Below, piece after piece: positions 55,013 to 63,600 of a DNA stretch of 64,000 bases (its first letter is position 1; each line of letters begins with the position of its first letter). Location of the stretch: contig NZ_LIQX01000003.1 in NCBI RefSeq assembly GCF_001418475.1, positions 1 through 64,000 of the forward strand, given 5' to 3'. Source of the DNA: Streptomyces ossamyceticus. Lineage in GTDB: Bacteria; Actinomycetota; Actinomycetes; Streptomycetales; Streptomycetaceae. The notes under the pieces were generated by a model. The model was not told the DNA's origin and did no database searches. It saw only the letters and a list, made by a program, of their open reading frames with translations. The position numbers and the translations under genes were made by a program.

Positions 55013-55738
55013 TCACAGCCTGCGCAGCCAGTCGTCGGCCACGCCGTGCAGGGCCTGTGCGGCCGGCTGGAGGTGTGTGTCGTCGATCCGGTAGGACAGC
55101 TTGTCGACGACGCCGACGACGCCGTCCATCCGACCCGTCATGGCGAGGGAGATGGACTTCTCGGTGCGTCGTTCGACATGGCCCGCGAGGGTGACCACGC
55201 CGTCCTGCACGGAGATCGTGACGGTGCGCGGAGCCAGCCACAGTGTGTCGACGATGACCTCCTGCTCCACGGCTTGTCGAATCTCGTCGTCGGTGCGCAG
55301 GAACACCGTCAGCAGGTCGCGGCGGGTGACGATGCCGACGAGCCGGTCCTCCTCGTCCACCACGGGCAACCGCTCGATGCGGTGCTCGGCCATCAGCCGG
55401 GCGGCCTCGGGGACGGTGGCGTCGGCTCGTACGGTGACGGCGGGTGCCGACATCAGCCCGCCGGCGGTAAGGGCACGGCTCTTTGCGTCCGTCTCCCGGG
55501 CACTGTGGCGCAGGCGACGCAGCCGGCCGATCCACGTCTCCTCCCCGGGCTCCTCGGCCTGCCGGAGCATCAGGTCGGTCTCCGAGATCACTCCGATGAC
55601 CTTGTCGTCCTCGTCGACGACCGGGAGCCCGCTGATGCGGTGTTCGCCCAGCAGCCGTACCACGTCCTTGAAGGGAGTGCCGTACTCCGCCGTGACGACG
55701 TCACGGGCCATCAGAGCGCCGATCTTCGTGGGTCTCAT
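55013..55738 (-). CDS. CBS-pair and BON domain protein
   Basis: This 241-residue protein has two CBS motifs (residues ~8-65, MARDVVTAEYGTPFKDVVRL...ISGLPVVDEDDKVIGVISE; and ~95-155, MSAPAVTVRADATVPEAARL...VTRRDLLTVFL). A C-terminal BON-like domain (ISVQDGVVTLAGHVERRTEK...VVGVVDKLSYRID) follows. CBS pairs bind adenine nucleotides and are typical of DosR-type regulons (Hrp1-like). The ATG at 55738 follows GGAGG. Tandem OsdR-type boxes are 90 and 112 bp upstream. Confidence 0.88.
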   Translation of the reverse strand: MRPTKIGALMARDVVTAEYGTPFKDVVRLLGEHRISGLPVVDEDDKVIGVISETDLMLRQAEEPGEETWIGRLRRLRHSARETDAKSRALTAGGLMSAPAVTVRADATVPEAARLMAEHRIERLPVVDEEDRLVGIVTRRDLLTVFLRTDDEIRQAVEQEVIVDTLWLAPRTVTISVQDGVVTLAGHVERRTEKSISLAMTGRMDGVVGVVDKLSYRIDDTHLQPAAQALHGVADDWLRRL

Positions 55739-55827
55739 CCCTGTCCTCCTGCGCTTGCGCGACGGTCCCCGGTCGGCTCTCCTCCGGGCTTCGAGTCCAG
55801 CGTGCGGCGCGGCCACCTGCGCGCCCA

Positions 55828-55863
55828 GGGACCGAGCGGGCAGGTGGCAGGGCCGAGCGGCCC
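55828..55863. promoter_or_regulatory. Tandem OsdR/DevR-type boxes upstream of the CBS gene
   Basis: GGGACCGAGCGGGC (55828-55841) and GGGCCGAGCGGCCC (55850-55863) are 22 bp apart; the nearer is 89 bp before the ATG at 55738. Confidence 0.6.
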
Positions 55864-56054
55864 TCCCGTGGCGCCCGTCCGGCCCGGCGACTGAGTGAGA
55901 GGGCCGCTGCCCCGGTTTCCGGCACGGACAGGCGTGGGACGAACCTCCGCCGGCAGATGCCGAACCGCCCCTCCTGCGGCCCAGTCCCGGCTGCGACGGA
56001 GGAGATGGACCTCTCTGCTGGTCTGCGACGGTTCGGCGAAAGGCCGTGAGGGCG

Positions 56055-56220
56055 ATGGAGTTGCCCTTTGCCGTGGAGGGCGACGGGTCGGATGCGAGCC
56101 TCGTGGCGGTCGGCTGGGCAGTGGATCAGGCCATCCGGCACGGTCCGCCGCTGAGGCTGGTGGACGCCTCCCCCTGGGAGCGATACGAAGGCGTCGTCCT
56201 TGTCGGCGCCGAGCGCGGTC
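56055..56220 (+). pseudogene. N-terminal remnant of a universal stress protein
   Basis: MELPFAVEGDGSDASLVAVG, then WAVDQAIRHGPPLRLVDASP and WERYEG match the start of Streptomyces Usp proteins (MelPlvVGvDGSdgSl.AvdWAvdEA.rh..pLrlVhas.WeryE). After about 56195 similarity is lost and no second half exists. This piece and the C-terminal piece at 40218 are 16 kb apart and may come from different genes. Confidence 0.72.
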
Positions 56221-56622
56221 ACCCGTGCCGAGGCTCCGAGGCCACCACCACCGCACCGAGGAGCGCTGTCCGGCGAGGTGTGCGTGATGGGGTCATGACG
56301 CTCAGGCGTGAGGGCCGGCCGGCCCCTGGGCGAGGGTGGATGGGCGGTCATGTCCCGGCGCTGGTGGTCAGCCGGTGGCCCAGGGCGACGGACGCGAGGG
56401 TGACCAGGGCGGTGGCGAAGGCCGCGAGGACTGTCAGCTCGCTCAGGATCGCTGACAGGTCCCCATCGCAGGACAGCAGCGTCGTCCACGTGGCGCCGTG
56501 TCCGGCCCGAACTGGCGCGGGGCCGGCTCTCACCAGGCTCCGCGACGCCGAAGCCGTTCGGCTCTTCCTGCGGAGACGAACGGCCCTGGCCGGAACCGCG
56601 CGACCGCACGGACCCTGGGCAC
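56221..56622. other. Mostly empty gap; possible C-terminal scrap of a membrane protein
   Basis: It contains the palindrome listed separately. On the minus strand, 56348-56460 encodes a hydrophobic ending, SELTVLAAFATALVTLASVA and LGHRLTTSAGT plus stop, as at the end of ABC-2-type permeases. No upstream part is present, so it is probably a scrap. Confidence 0.35.
56312..56325. promoter_or_regulatory. Perfect GGGCCG-GCCGGCCC palindrome
   Basis: GGGCCGGCCGGCCC is fully symmetric and resembles the island's boxes. It is ~298 bp before the gene at 56623, so assignment to that gene is uncertain. Confidence 0.4.
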
Positions 56623-57720
56623 ATGGACACAGAGAGCGTGTCGGCGACGAATCCGGTCACCTCGGCACGTCGGCCGCGACCGGTCAACCGCGTCGTGCTG
56701 TCGGCGCTGCGGTCACGATGGCACACGGCACTGCCCGGCCTGTGCGCACTGACCTTCCTGGGACGTCGTACCGGGTGCCCCGTGAGCCTGCCTGTGCGGT
56801 ACGCGCGCGACGACGACCAGCTCGTGGTGATGGTGGGCCGAGCCGCCGACAAGCAGTGGTGGCGCAACTTCACTCAGCCCCGTCAGGTCGGCGTGCTGGC
56901 CGAGGGCGTGCCCCATGAGGGTCTTGGGCGCCTGGTGCCGGCGGGACATCCCGGTCGTGCCGCTGCGGAGCGTGTCTACCGCCGACGCCACCCACACGCC
57001 CGCGTCAGCCCCGACAACCCCATGGTCGTGATCACCTTGGCGTCTGGCCGCCTTTCAGGCGAGCAGACCGGGCGCGAAGACCCCACAGCCGAGCCGGCAC
57101 TTCCGACGGGGCGGCAACTGTGGGGCCGGTGGTGGCGCTGGACAACACTGGGAGAGGCCACGGGCTTCTGCGTCCCGGCCGCGGCGGCAGCCGCCGTCGG
57201 CGGAACTTCCACAGCGATCGAGTGGCCCGTGCTGGTCGCGGCGGGAATGGCAGAGGGAGCCTTGCTGGGCGCGGCTCAGGCCCATGTGCTGCACCAAGTC
57301 CTGCCCGATCTGCGGCCGCGCCGATGGGTGGCGGCCACCGCGGTGGCCGCCGGCGCCGCCTGGCTGCTGGGGCTGATGCCCTCGGTGATGCTTCCACGTA
57401 TCGGATACTGGCCGGCCGCAGCCGGCCTGGTCGCCGTCGATGGGCTGCTTCTGCTGCTCAGCCTGGGCACCGCCCAGTGGTGGGTGCTGCGACGCCACAT
57501 CACCGGCGCGGGCGCATGGATCCCCGCCACCGCTGCCGCCTGGCTGGCCGGACTCGCCGTCTTCTGCGCGACAGCCATGCCGCTGTGGCGTCCCGGTCAG
57601 TCTCCCGTGCTGATCGCCGGCATCGGCGCCCTTGCCGGTCTCCTCATGGCGGCCACCGTCGCAGCCGTCACCGGAGGCGCGCTGGTACGCCTCGTAAAAA
57701 TCCACCGACCGTCCGGATGA
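56623..57720 (+). CDS. Deazaflavin-dependent nitroreductase (DUF385) fused to a membrane domain
   Basis: In this 365-residue protein, residues ~30-145 form a Ddn/DUF385-like split barrel (LTFLGRRTGCPVSLPVRYAR, LVVMVGRAADKQWWRNFTQP, AAERVYRRRHP), the fold that binds F420 or flavins. Residues ~180-355 hold five or six membrane helices (including LGLMPSVMLPRIGYWPAAAG and LLLLLSLGTAQWWVLRRHIT). The fusion would anchor an F420-type reductase at the inner membrane face, perhaps reducing quinones. The ATG at 56623 has a weak ribosome site. An F420 reductase-like gene is at 45219. Confidence 0.75.
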   Translation: MDTESVSATNPVTSARRPRPVNRVVLSALRSRWHTALPGLCALTFLGRRTGCPVSLPVRYARDDDQLVVMVGRAADKQWWRNFTQPRQVGVLAEGVPHEGLGRLVPAGHPGRAAAERVYRRRHPHARVSPDNPMVVITLASGRLSGEQTGREDPTAEPALPTGRQLWGRWWRWTTLGEATGFCVPAAAAAAVGGTSTAIEWPVLVAAGMAEGALLGAAQAHVLHQVLPDLRPRRWVAATAVAAGAAWLLGLMPSVMLPRIGYWPAAAGLVAVDGLLLLLSLGTAQWWVLRRHITGAGAWIPATAAAWLAGLAVFCATAMPLWRPGQSPVLIAGIGALAGLLMAATVAAVTGGALVRLVKIHRPSG

Positions 57721-57819
57721 CTGCGCAGGCGTTGGCTGGGCCAGGGCCCTTCTGATGGATCTCCGCGGCGTCGCGACGCCCGGCACGCCCGAGTCAGAAG
57801 CACCCGCATCGGTTGCGGC

Positions 57820-58242
57820 TCATTGCACGGTGCGTGCCCCGGTGAGTTCGCGCCCGGTGACCAGCGTCGACTCGATCCGTACGAAGACTCCGTCGCGCAC
57901 GGGCATCCAGGATTGCCGGCCGGTCCGTGACAGGCGCCGGTGCTCGGCGGGGTCGGTCACCGCGGTGGCCCGCCCGGTGACGACCACGCTCCAGCCGGAC
58001 CGGGTCTCCGCGTCGAACTCGTCCGCCTCGAAGGCGACCACGACACCGTCAATGGCGCGCATGAGGTCCGATCCTGCCGAGGTGAACAGCAGGACGCAGG
58101 CGTCCGCGTCAAGCGAGAAGTTGATGGGCAGGACCGCGGGCAGGGCCTGCCGGGTGTAGACCACGCGGCCGACCGGCACCTCGGCCAGCAGGCGCAAGCA
58201 CTCCCGCCGGTCGAGAGCGCGAAAGGCATTGTTCTCGAGCAT
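57820..58242 (-). CDS. PPOX-fold (pyridoxamine 5'-phosphate oxidase-like) protein
   Basis: This 140-residue third intact PPOX paralogue of the island reads ALDRRECLRLLAEVPVGRVV, TRQALPAVLPINFSLDAD, AFEADEFDAETRSGWSVVV and TGRATAVTDPAEHRRL. It is very close to the 29660 protein. The ATG at 58242 (MLENNAFRAL) is the likely start; upstream codons have unlike composition. An OsdR-type box lies 35 bp before the start, and the gene is divergent from narK. Confidence 0.83.
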   Translation of the reverse strand: MLENNAFRALDRRECLRLLAEVPVGRVVYTRQALPAVLPINFSLDADACVLLFTSAGSDLMRAIDGVVVAFEADEFDAETRSGWSVVVTGRATAVTDPAEHRRLSRTGRQSWMPVRDGVFVRIESTLVTGRELTGARTVQ

Positions 58243-58277
58243 CAGCCCATCGTCGGCGGGCACCCCTGCGCACGGTA

Positions 58278-58291
58278 GGGCCGGGCGGCCC
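58278..58291. promoter_or_regulatory. OsdR/DevR-type box near the PPOX start
   Basis: GGGCCGGGCGGCCC is symmetric except at the centre and lies 35 bp before the PPOX ATG at 58242 (minus strand), in the 301-bp divergent gap with narK. Confidence 0.5.
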
Positions 58292-58394
58292 TCTTCTGCG
58301 CCCCTCCGTGAGCCGGCAGCGCCGGGACCGGACGAGTCGTATGAGCTGTTCGGGGCGTAGGTCACAAAGAGGGAAAGGCGGCCTGATCCGCTCA

Positions 58395-58429
58395 GGGACC
58401 CTCTGCCCGGAGGCAGGGACCCATGGCCC
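58395..58429. promoter_or_regulatory. Tandem OsdR/DevR-type boxes upstream of narK
   Basis: GGGACCCTCTGCCC (58395-58408) and GGGACCCATGGCCC (58416-58429) are 21 bp apart; the nearer ends 114 bp before the narK ATG. Confidence 0.6.
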
Positions 58430-58543
58430 ATGCCGCGGAGCTGTCCGGAAAAGGACAGTGGCTGAGGGTGCCGAACTCAGGGCGAGAGGCCCGTGTGCGC
58501 TCCCGTGCCACAGGACAAGCGTAAGAGGGAAGGGACGGACACC

Positions 58544-59830
58544 ATGGTTCAGCCGTCGACGAGGGAGAGCGACAGGACAGGGTCGGGTACGCCGGTGCCC
58601 GGCCGGGCCTGGCTGATGCTGGCCCTGGCCACCATCGGGTTCGCCGTCAACTTCTGGGCATGGGCGCTGCTCAGTCCGCTCGGCCCCCGGTTCAAGGACA
58701 CTCTGGAGCTGTCCTCCTTCCAGCAGTCGCTGCTGGTGGCGGTTCCGGTCGTGGTGGGCTCGCTGGGCCGTATCCCGGTCGGCGCGTTGACCGACCGGTT
58801 CGGCGGCCGGGTGATGTTCCCGATCGTGTCGGCGGCCACCATCGTGCCGGTCCTCTACCTCGGCCTGGCCGGCCACTCCTCGCTCACCGCACTCCTGGTC
58901 GGGGGGTTCTTCCTCGGCGTCGCCGGTACCGCCTTCGCGGTCGGCGTGCCGCTGGTCAGCGCCTGGTTCCCGCCCGAGCGGCGCGGGCTGGCGATCGGTG
59001 TCTTCGGCGCCGGCATGGGCGGCACCGCCATCAGCGCCCTGACCACGGTGAAGCTGGTCGACGCCAACAGCATGTCCACCCCCTTCCTGATCACCGCGGC
59101 CGTCCTCGCCGTCTACGCCGTGACCGCCTGGCTGCTGCTGCGCGACGCGCCTGGCCGCACCGTGCCGACCGAGCCGCTGGTCCGGCGCCTTGCGGCGACC
59201 GCCCGGTTGCCCATCACCTGGCAGGCATCCGCGCTGTACGCGGTCGCGTTCGGCGGCTATGTCGCCTTCTCCGTCTACCTGCCGACCTACCTCAAGACCG
59301 GCTACGGCCTCACCCAGGCCGACGCCGCCAACCGGATGGCCGGTTTCGTCCTGCTGGCCGTCGCGATGCGGCCGGTCGGCGGCTGGCTGTCGGACCGGAT
59401 CGGCCCGGTGCGGGTGCTGGCCGGCTCGCTGGCCGTGGTCGTGGCCGGGGCGGTCGCGCAGGCGTTCACCCCGGCTCTGGCACTGATCGGCACCATCGCC
59501 TTCCTGGCCATGGCCGCCGCGCTCGGTGCCGGCAGCGGAGCGACCTTCGCGCTGGTGGCCCTGCGCACCCCGGCCAACCAGGTCGGCTCGGTCACCGGAG
59601 TGGTCGGCGCCGCGGGTGGCCTGGGCGGCTTCCTCCCGCCGCTGGTCATGGGCTCCCTGTACGGCGAGTACGGCACGTACGCGGCCGGACTGGCCCTGCT
59701 TGCCGTCGTCGCCGCCGCCGCGCTGGCCTACACCCTCACCGGCGTCCGCACGGCGGCCGGTGGCGGCAAGCGCAAGCCACGCGCCGGCCGTCGGCACCGG
59801 CACCACACCACCGCCGGCACCACCGCATGA
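58544..59830 (+). CDS. narK: Nitrate/nitrite transporter, MFS (NarK family)
   Basis: This 428-residue protein has 12 membrane helices. NarK-type features include the start WLMLALATIGFAVNFWAWAL, GRIPVGALTDRFGGR after helix 2, and the glycine-rich nitrate signature helices (VFGAGMGGTAISAL and GVVGAAGGLGGFLPP). It moves nitrate in and nitrite out for respiration. The ATG at 58544 follows GAGGGAAGG. Hemerythrin and narG genes follow, so this is the uptake step of the nitrate respiration group. Confidence 0.92.
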   Translation: MVQPSTRESDRTGSGTPVPGRAWLMLALATIGFAVNFWAWALLSPLGPRFKDTLELSSFQQSLLVAVPVVVGSLGRIPVGALTDRFGGRVMFPIVSAATIVPVLYLGLAGHSSLTALLVGGFFLGVAGTAFAVGVPLVSAWFPPERRGLAIGVFGAGMGGTAISALTTVKLVDANSMSTPFLITAAVLAVYAVTAWLLLRDAPGRTVPTEPLVRRLAATARLPITWQASALYAVAFGGYVAFSVYLPTYLKTGYGLTQADAANRMAGFVLLAVAMRPVGGWLSDRIGPVRVLAGSLAVVVAGAVAQAFTPALALIGTIAFLAMAAALGAGSGATFALVALRTPANQVGSVTGVVGAAGGLGGFLPPLVMGSLYGEYGTYAAGLALLAVVAAAALAYTLTGVRTAAGGGKRKPRAGRRHRHHTTAGTTA

Positions 59831-59902
59831 CGGCGGACGAGGCGAACAGAGGCCAAGGACGGCACACGATCCGAGGACCACGAGCCACAAGGAGAAGAAC
59901 CG

Positions 59903-60379
59903 GTGTGTGAGTACTGCGGATGTCAGTCGCTGACGTCGATCGGTGAGCTGACCCGCGAGCATGACGAGGTCGTCCGTCTGATCAGTCATCTCCGCCCCGC
60001 CCAGCAGGCCGGGGACGTGGCCGGGATGGCGAAGGTCGCCCGCGACATCGCGACCGTGCTCGGTCCCCACACACAAGTGGAGGAGCACGGCCTGTTCCCC
60101 GCGATGGCCGGAGACTTCCCCGACCAGATCGCCGCCCTGGAGGCCGAGCACCGTCGCATCGACGCGGTGCTGGCCGAGGCCGCCGACGGAGTGACACCCG
60201 CGGACCCGACGTGGCCGGACCGGCTCGTCGAGGCGACGGCCATGCTGCGCGACCACATCCTCAAGGAGCAGGACGGCGTCTTCCCTGCCGCACTCGCCCA
60301 TCTCAGCACCGAGGAGTGGGAAGCGGTCGAGGCCGTACGCGAACAGGCGGGCAGCGCTCTGCCCCAGCCCGCCGCCTGA
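59903..60379 (+). CDS. Hemerythrin HHE-domain protein
   Basis: This 158-residue protein has an N-terminal CEYCGC motif, then a four-helix HHE fold with ligand residues in LTREHDEVVRLI, LGPHTQVEEHGLFPAM, EAEHRRIDAVL and RDHILKEQDGVFPAAL. A diiron site could bind O2 or NO and act as a sensor, scavenger or iron-centre repair protein near the nitrate reductase. The GTG start at 59903 follows AAGGAG. It is 72 bp after narK and followed by a strong terminator. Confidence 0.88.
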   Translation: MCEYCGCQSLTSIGELTREHDEVVRLISHLRPAQQAGDVAGMAKVARDIATVLGPHTQVEEHGLFPAMAGDFPDQIAALEAEHRRIDAVLAEAADGVTPADPTWPDRLVEATAMLRDHILKEQDGVFPAALAHLSTEEWEAVEAVREQAGSALPQPAA

Positions 60380-60414
60380 CCGGCCGCATTCCGGCGTCGC
60401 CAGGGGAGCAGCCC

Positions 60415-60462
60415 AGGTCGGCCCCGTGCCCCGCTCGGCCGAGCGGGGCACGGGGCCGACCT
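60415..60462. terminator. 48-base perfect palindrome between the hemerythrin gene and narG
   Basis: Bases 60415-60438 are exactly complementary to 60439-60462 (hairpin stem of 22 bp with a GGCC tip). It begins 36 bases after the hemerythrin stop and ends 182 bases before narG, so narG needs its own promoter in 60463-60644. No clear OsdR box was found there. Confidence 0.8.
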
Positions 60463-60644
60463 GCACAGGTTGGTCACTCAGCGTCCGAGTAACCGACCCT
60501 GAACGCCGACGATCTTTACCAAGCCGCACGCTTCTCCTGGAGTGGCTGTTGACCCTGCTGGGGGCGGTGGTCGTAGAGTCGTCATCGGCCGGGACCGATC
60601 ACAATTCGAACGGGCGCCCGAGGTGTCCGGGGTGGAGTGGCACG

Positions 60645-63600
60645 GTGAGCACCGAGACCAGCCCGGAACGGGCACGGGTGGGCATGGACAGCGACCTGGT
60701 GGAGGCGCTGGTGCGCAGCCGCCGGTTCTTCACCAAGGCGGAGGTCTCGGACGACCTGCGCACCCTGCACCGCAAGGGCGGCCGGCGGGCGGACGAGTTC
60801 TACCGGGACCGCTGGTCCCACGACAAGGTGGTCCGCTCCACCCATGGCGTCAACTGCACCGGCTCGTGCTCCTGGAAGGTGTACGTCAAGGACGGCATCA
60901 TCACGTGGGAGGCGCAGCAGACCGACTATCCGTCGGTGGGCCCGGACCGCCCCGAGTACGAGCCGCGCGGCTGTCCGCGCGGCGCCGCCTTCTCCTGGTA
61001 CACCTACTCGCCGACCCGGGTGCGCTACCCGTACGTGCGGGGGGTGCTCCTCCAGATGTACCGGGAGGCCAAACAGAGGCTGGGCGACCCGGTGGCGGCC
61101 TGGGCGGACATCGTCTCCGACCCGGAACGCGCCCGCCGCTACAAGCAGGTGCGCGGCAAGGGCGGCCTGGTGCGGGCGAGCTGGGACGAGGCGGTGGAGA
61201 TGGTCGCCGCCGCGCATGTGCACACCATCAAGGAGTACGGGCCGGACCGGCTGGCGGGGTTCTCACCGATCCCCGCGATGTCCATGGTCTCCCATGCCGC
61301 CGGCGCCCGCTTCTACTCCCTCCTCGGCGGGGCGATGCTGTCGTTCTACGACTGGTACGCCGACCTGCCGGTGGCCTCGCCGCAGGTGTTCGGCGACCAG
61401 ACGGACGTACCGGAGTCGGGGGACTGGTGGGACGCCGGCTATCTGATCATGTGGGGTTCGAACCTGCCGGTGACCCGCACGCCGGACGCGCACTGGATGA
61501 CGGAGGCCCGCTACCGCGGCCAGAAGGTCGTGGCCGTGTCGCCCGACTACGCGGACAACGTGAAGTTCGCCGACGAGTGGCTCGCGGCCCAGCCCGGCAC
61601 CGACGGGGCACTGGCGATGGCCATGGGGCATGTGATCCTCAAGGAGTTCTTCGTCGACCGGGCCACGCCGTCCTTCACCGACTACGTCAAGAAGTACACC
61701 GATCTGCCCTTCCTCATCGCCCTCGACGAGATCGACGGCACGCCGGGCACCTACCGGCCGGGCAAGTTCCTGACCGCCGCCGACCTGGGCGGCGCGTACG
61801 CCGAGGCCGAGCACGCGGAGTTCCGCACCGTGCTGCTGGACGCGGCCACCGGGCAGCCGGTGGTGCCGAACGGCACGCTCGGTGACCGCTACGGCGAGAG
61901 CGGGGCCGGGAAATGGAACCTGGATCTCGGCGCCATCGACCCTCTCCTGTCCGCCGAAGGCACTGACGAGGCACCGGTTGCCGTCGAACTGGCCCGTTTC
62001 GACGTTCCCGACGGCAGCGCCGGACGGCTGCGACGTGGGGTTCCCGTGCACCGCGTCGGCGGGCGGCTGGTGACCACGGTGTACGACCTGCTGCTGGCCC
62101 AGTACGGGGTGGGCCGGGAGGGGCTGCCGGGCGAGTGGCCGACGTCGTACGAGGACGCGGACGAGCCGTACACCCCTGCCTGGCAGGCGGCGATCACCGG
62201 CGTCGCTGCGGAGAAGGCGGCCAGGATCGCCCGGGAGTTCGCGGCCAACGCCGAGGAATCGGGTGGCCGCTCGATGATCATCATGGGGGCGGGCACCAAC
62301 CACTGGTTCCACTCCGACACCATCTACCGGTCCTTCCTCACCCTCACCACACTCACGGGCTGCCAGGGTGTCAACGGCGGCGGCTGGGCCCACTACGTCG
62401 GCCAGGAGAAGGTCCGCCCGATCACCGGCTACTCGGCGATCGCAACCGCCTCCGACTGGAACCGGCCGGCCCGGCAGATGATCCAGACCGCGTACTGGTA
62501 TCTGCACAGCGACCAGTTCCGCTACGACCCCTTCTCCGCCGGCACCCTCGCGGCGGCCGGCACGGGCGGTCCGTTCGCCGGGAAGACCACGGCGGACGTC
62601 ATCGCGCAGTCGGCGCGGATGGGATGGATGCCGTCGTATCCCACCTTCGACCGCAACCCGCTGGATCTCGCCGACGAGGCAGCGGCAGCCGACCGTCCGG
62701 TCGCCGAGCACATCGTGGACGAGCTCAAGGCGGGGCGGCTGCGGTTCGCGGGCGAGGACCCGGACGCGCCGGAGAACTTCCCACGCGTGCTGACCGTGTG
62801 GCGCGCCAATCTGCTGGGCTCCTCGGCCAAGGGCAACGAGTACTTCCTCAAGCATCTCCTCGGCACCGACGCGTCGGTACGGGCCGGCGAGGCGCCGCCG
62901 GACGCGCGCCCGCGGGAGGTGGTGTGGCGGGAGGAGGCCCCCGAGGGCAAGCTCGACCTGCTGCTGACGCTGGACTTCCGCATGACCAGCACCACGGTCT
63001 TCTCCGATGTGGTCCTGCCGGCCGCGACCTGGTACGAGAAGCACGACCTGTCCAGCACGGACATGCACCCCTTCGTCCACGCCTTCAACCCGGCGATCGC
63101 CCCGCCCTGGCAGACCCGTACCGACTGGGACGCCTTCCACACCCTCGCCCGGGAGTTCAGCCGTCAGGCCGCCGAACATCTCGGCGTCCGCAAGGATGTC
63201 GTGGCCGCGCCCCTGCTGCACGACACCCCCGACGAACTGGCCAATCCGCATGGGGTGGTGCGGGACTGGAAGGCGGGGGAGTGCGAGCCGGTCCCGGGCC
63301 GCACCATGCCGAAGCTGGTGACGGTCGAACGGGACTACGGCTCCGTTGCCGACAAGATGGGAGCCCTCGGGCCCCTGCTGGACAGCCTCGGCGCCACGAC
63401 CAAGGGCATCACGTTCCATGTGGACAAGGAGCTTCAGTACCTGCGGCACAAGAACGGTGTCGTGCGCGGCGGCGCGGCCGACGGGCGGCCCTCGATCGCC
63501 CGCGACGCGCACGCCTGCGAGGCGATCCTCGCCCTGTCCGGCACCACCAACGGACACCTGGCCACCCAGGGATTCCACACCCTCGAGACCCGCACCGGCA

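Noticed and set aside
60463-60644. An OsdR-type box for narG
   Set aside because: GGGACCGATCACAA and ATCGGCCGGGACCGAT near 60585-60602 are only partly symmetric, too weak to list as a site.
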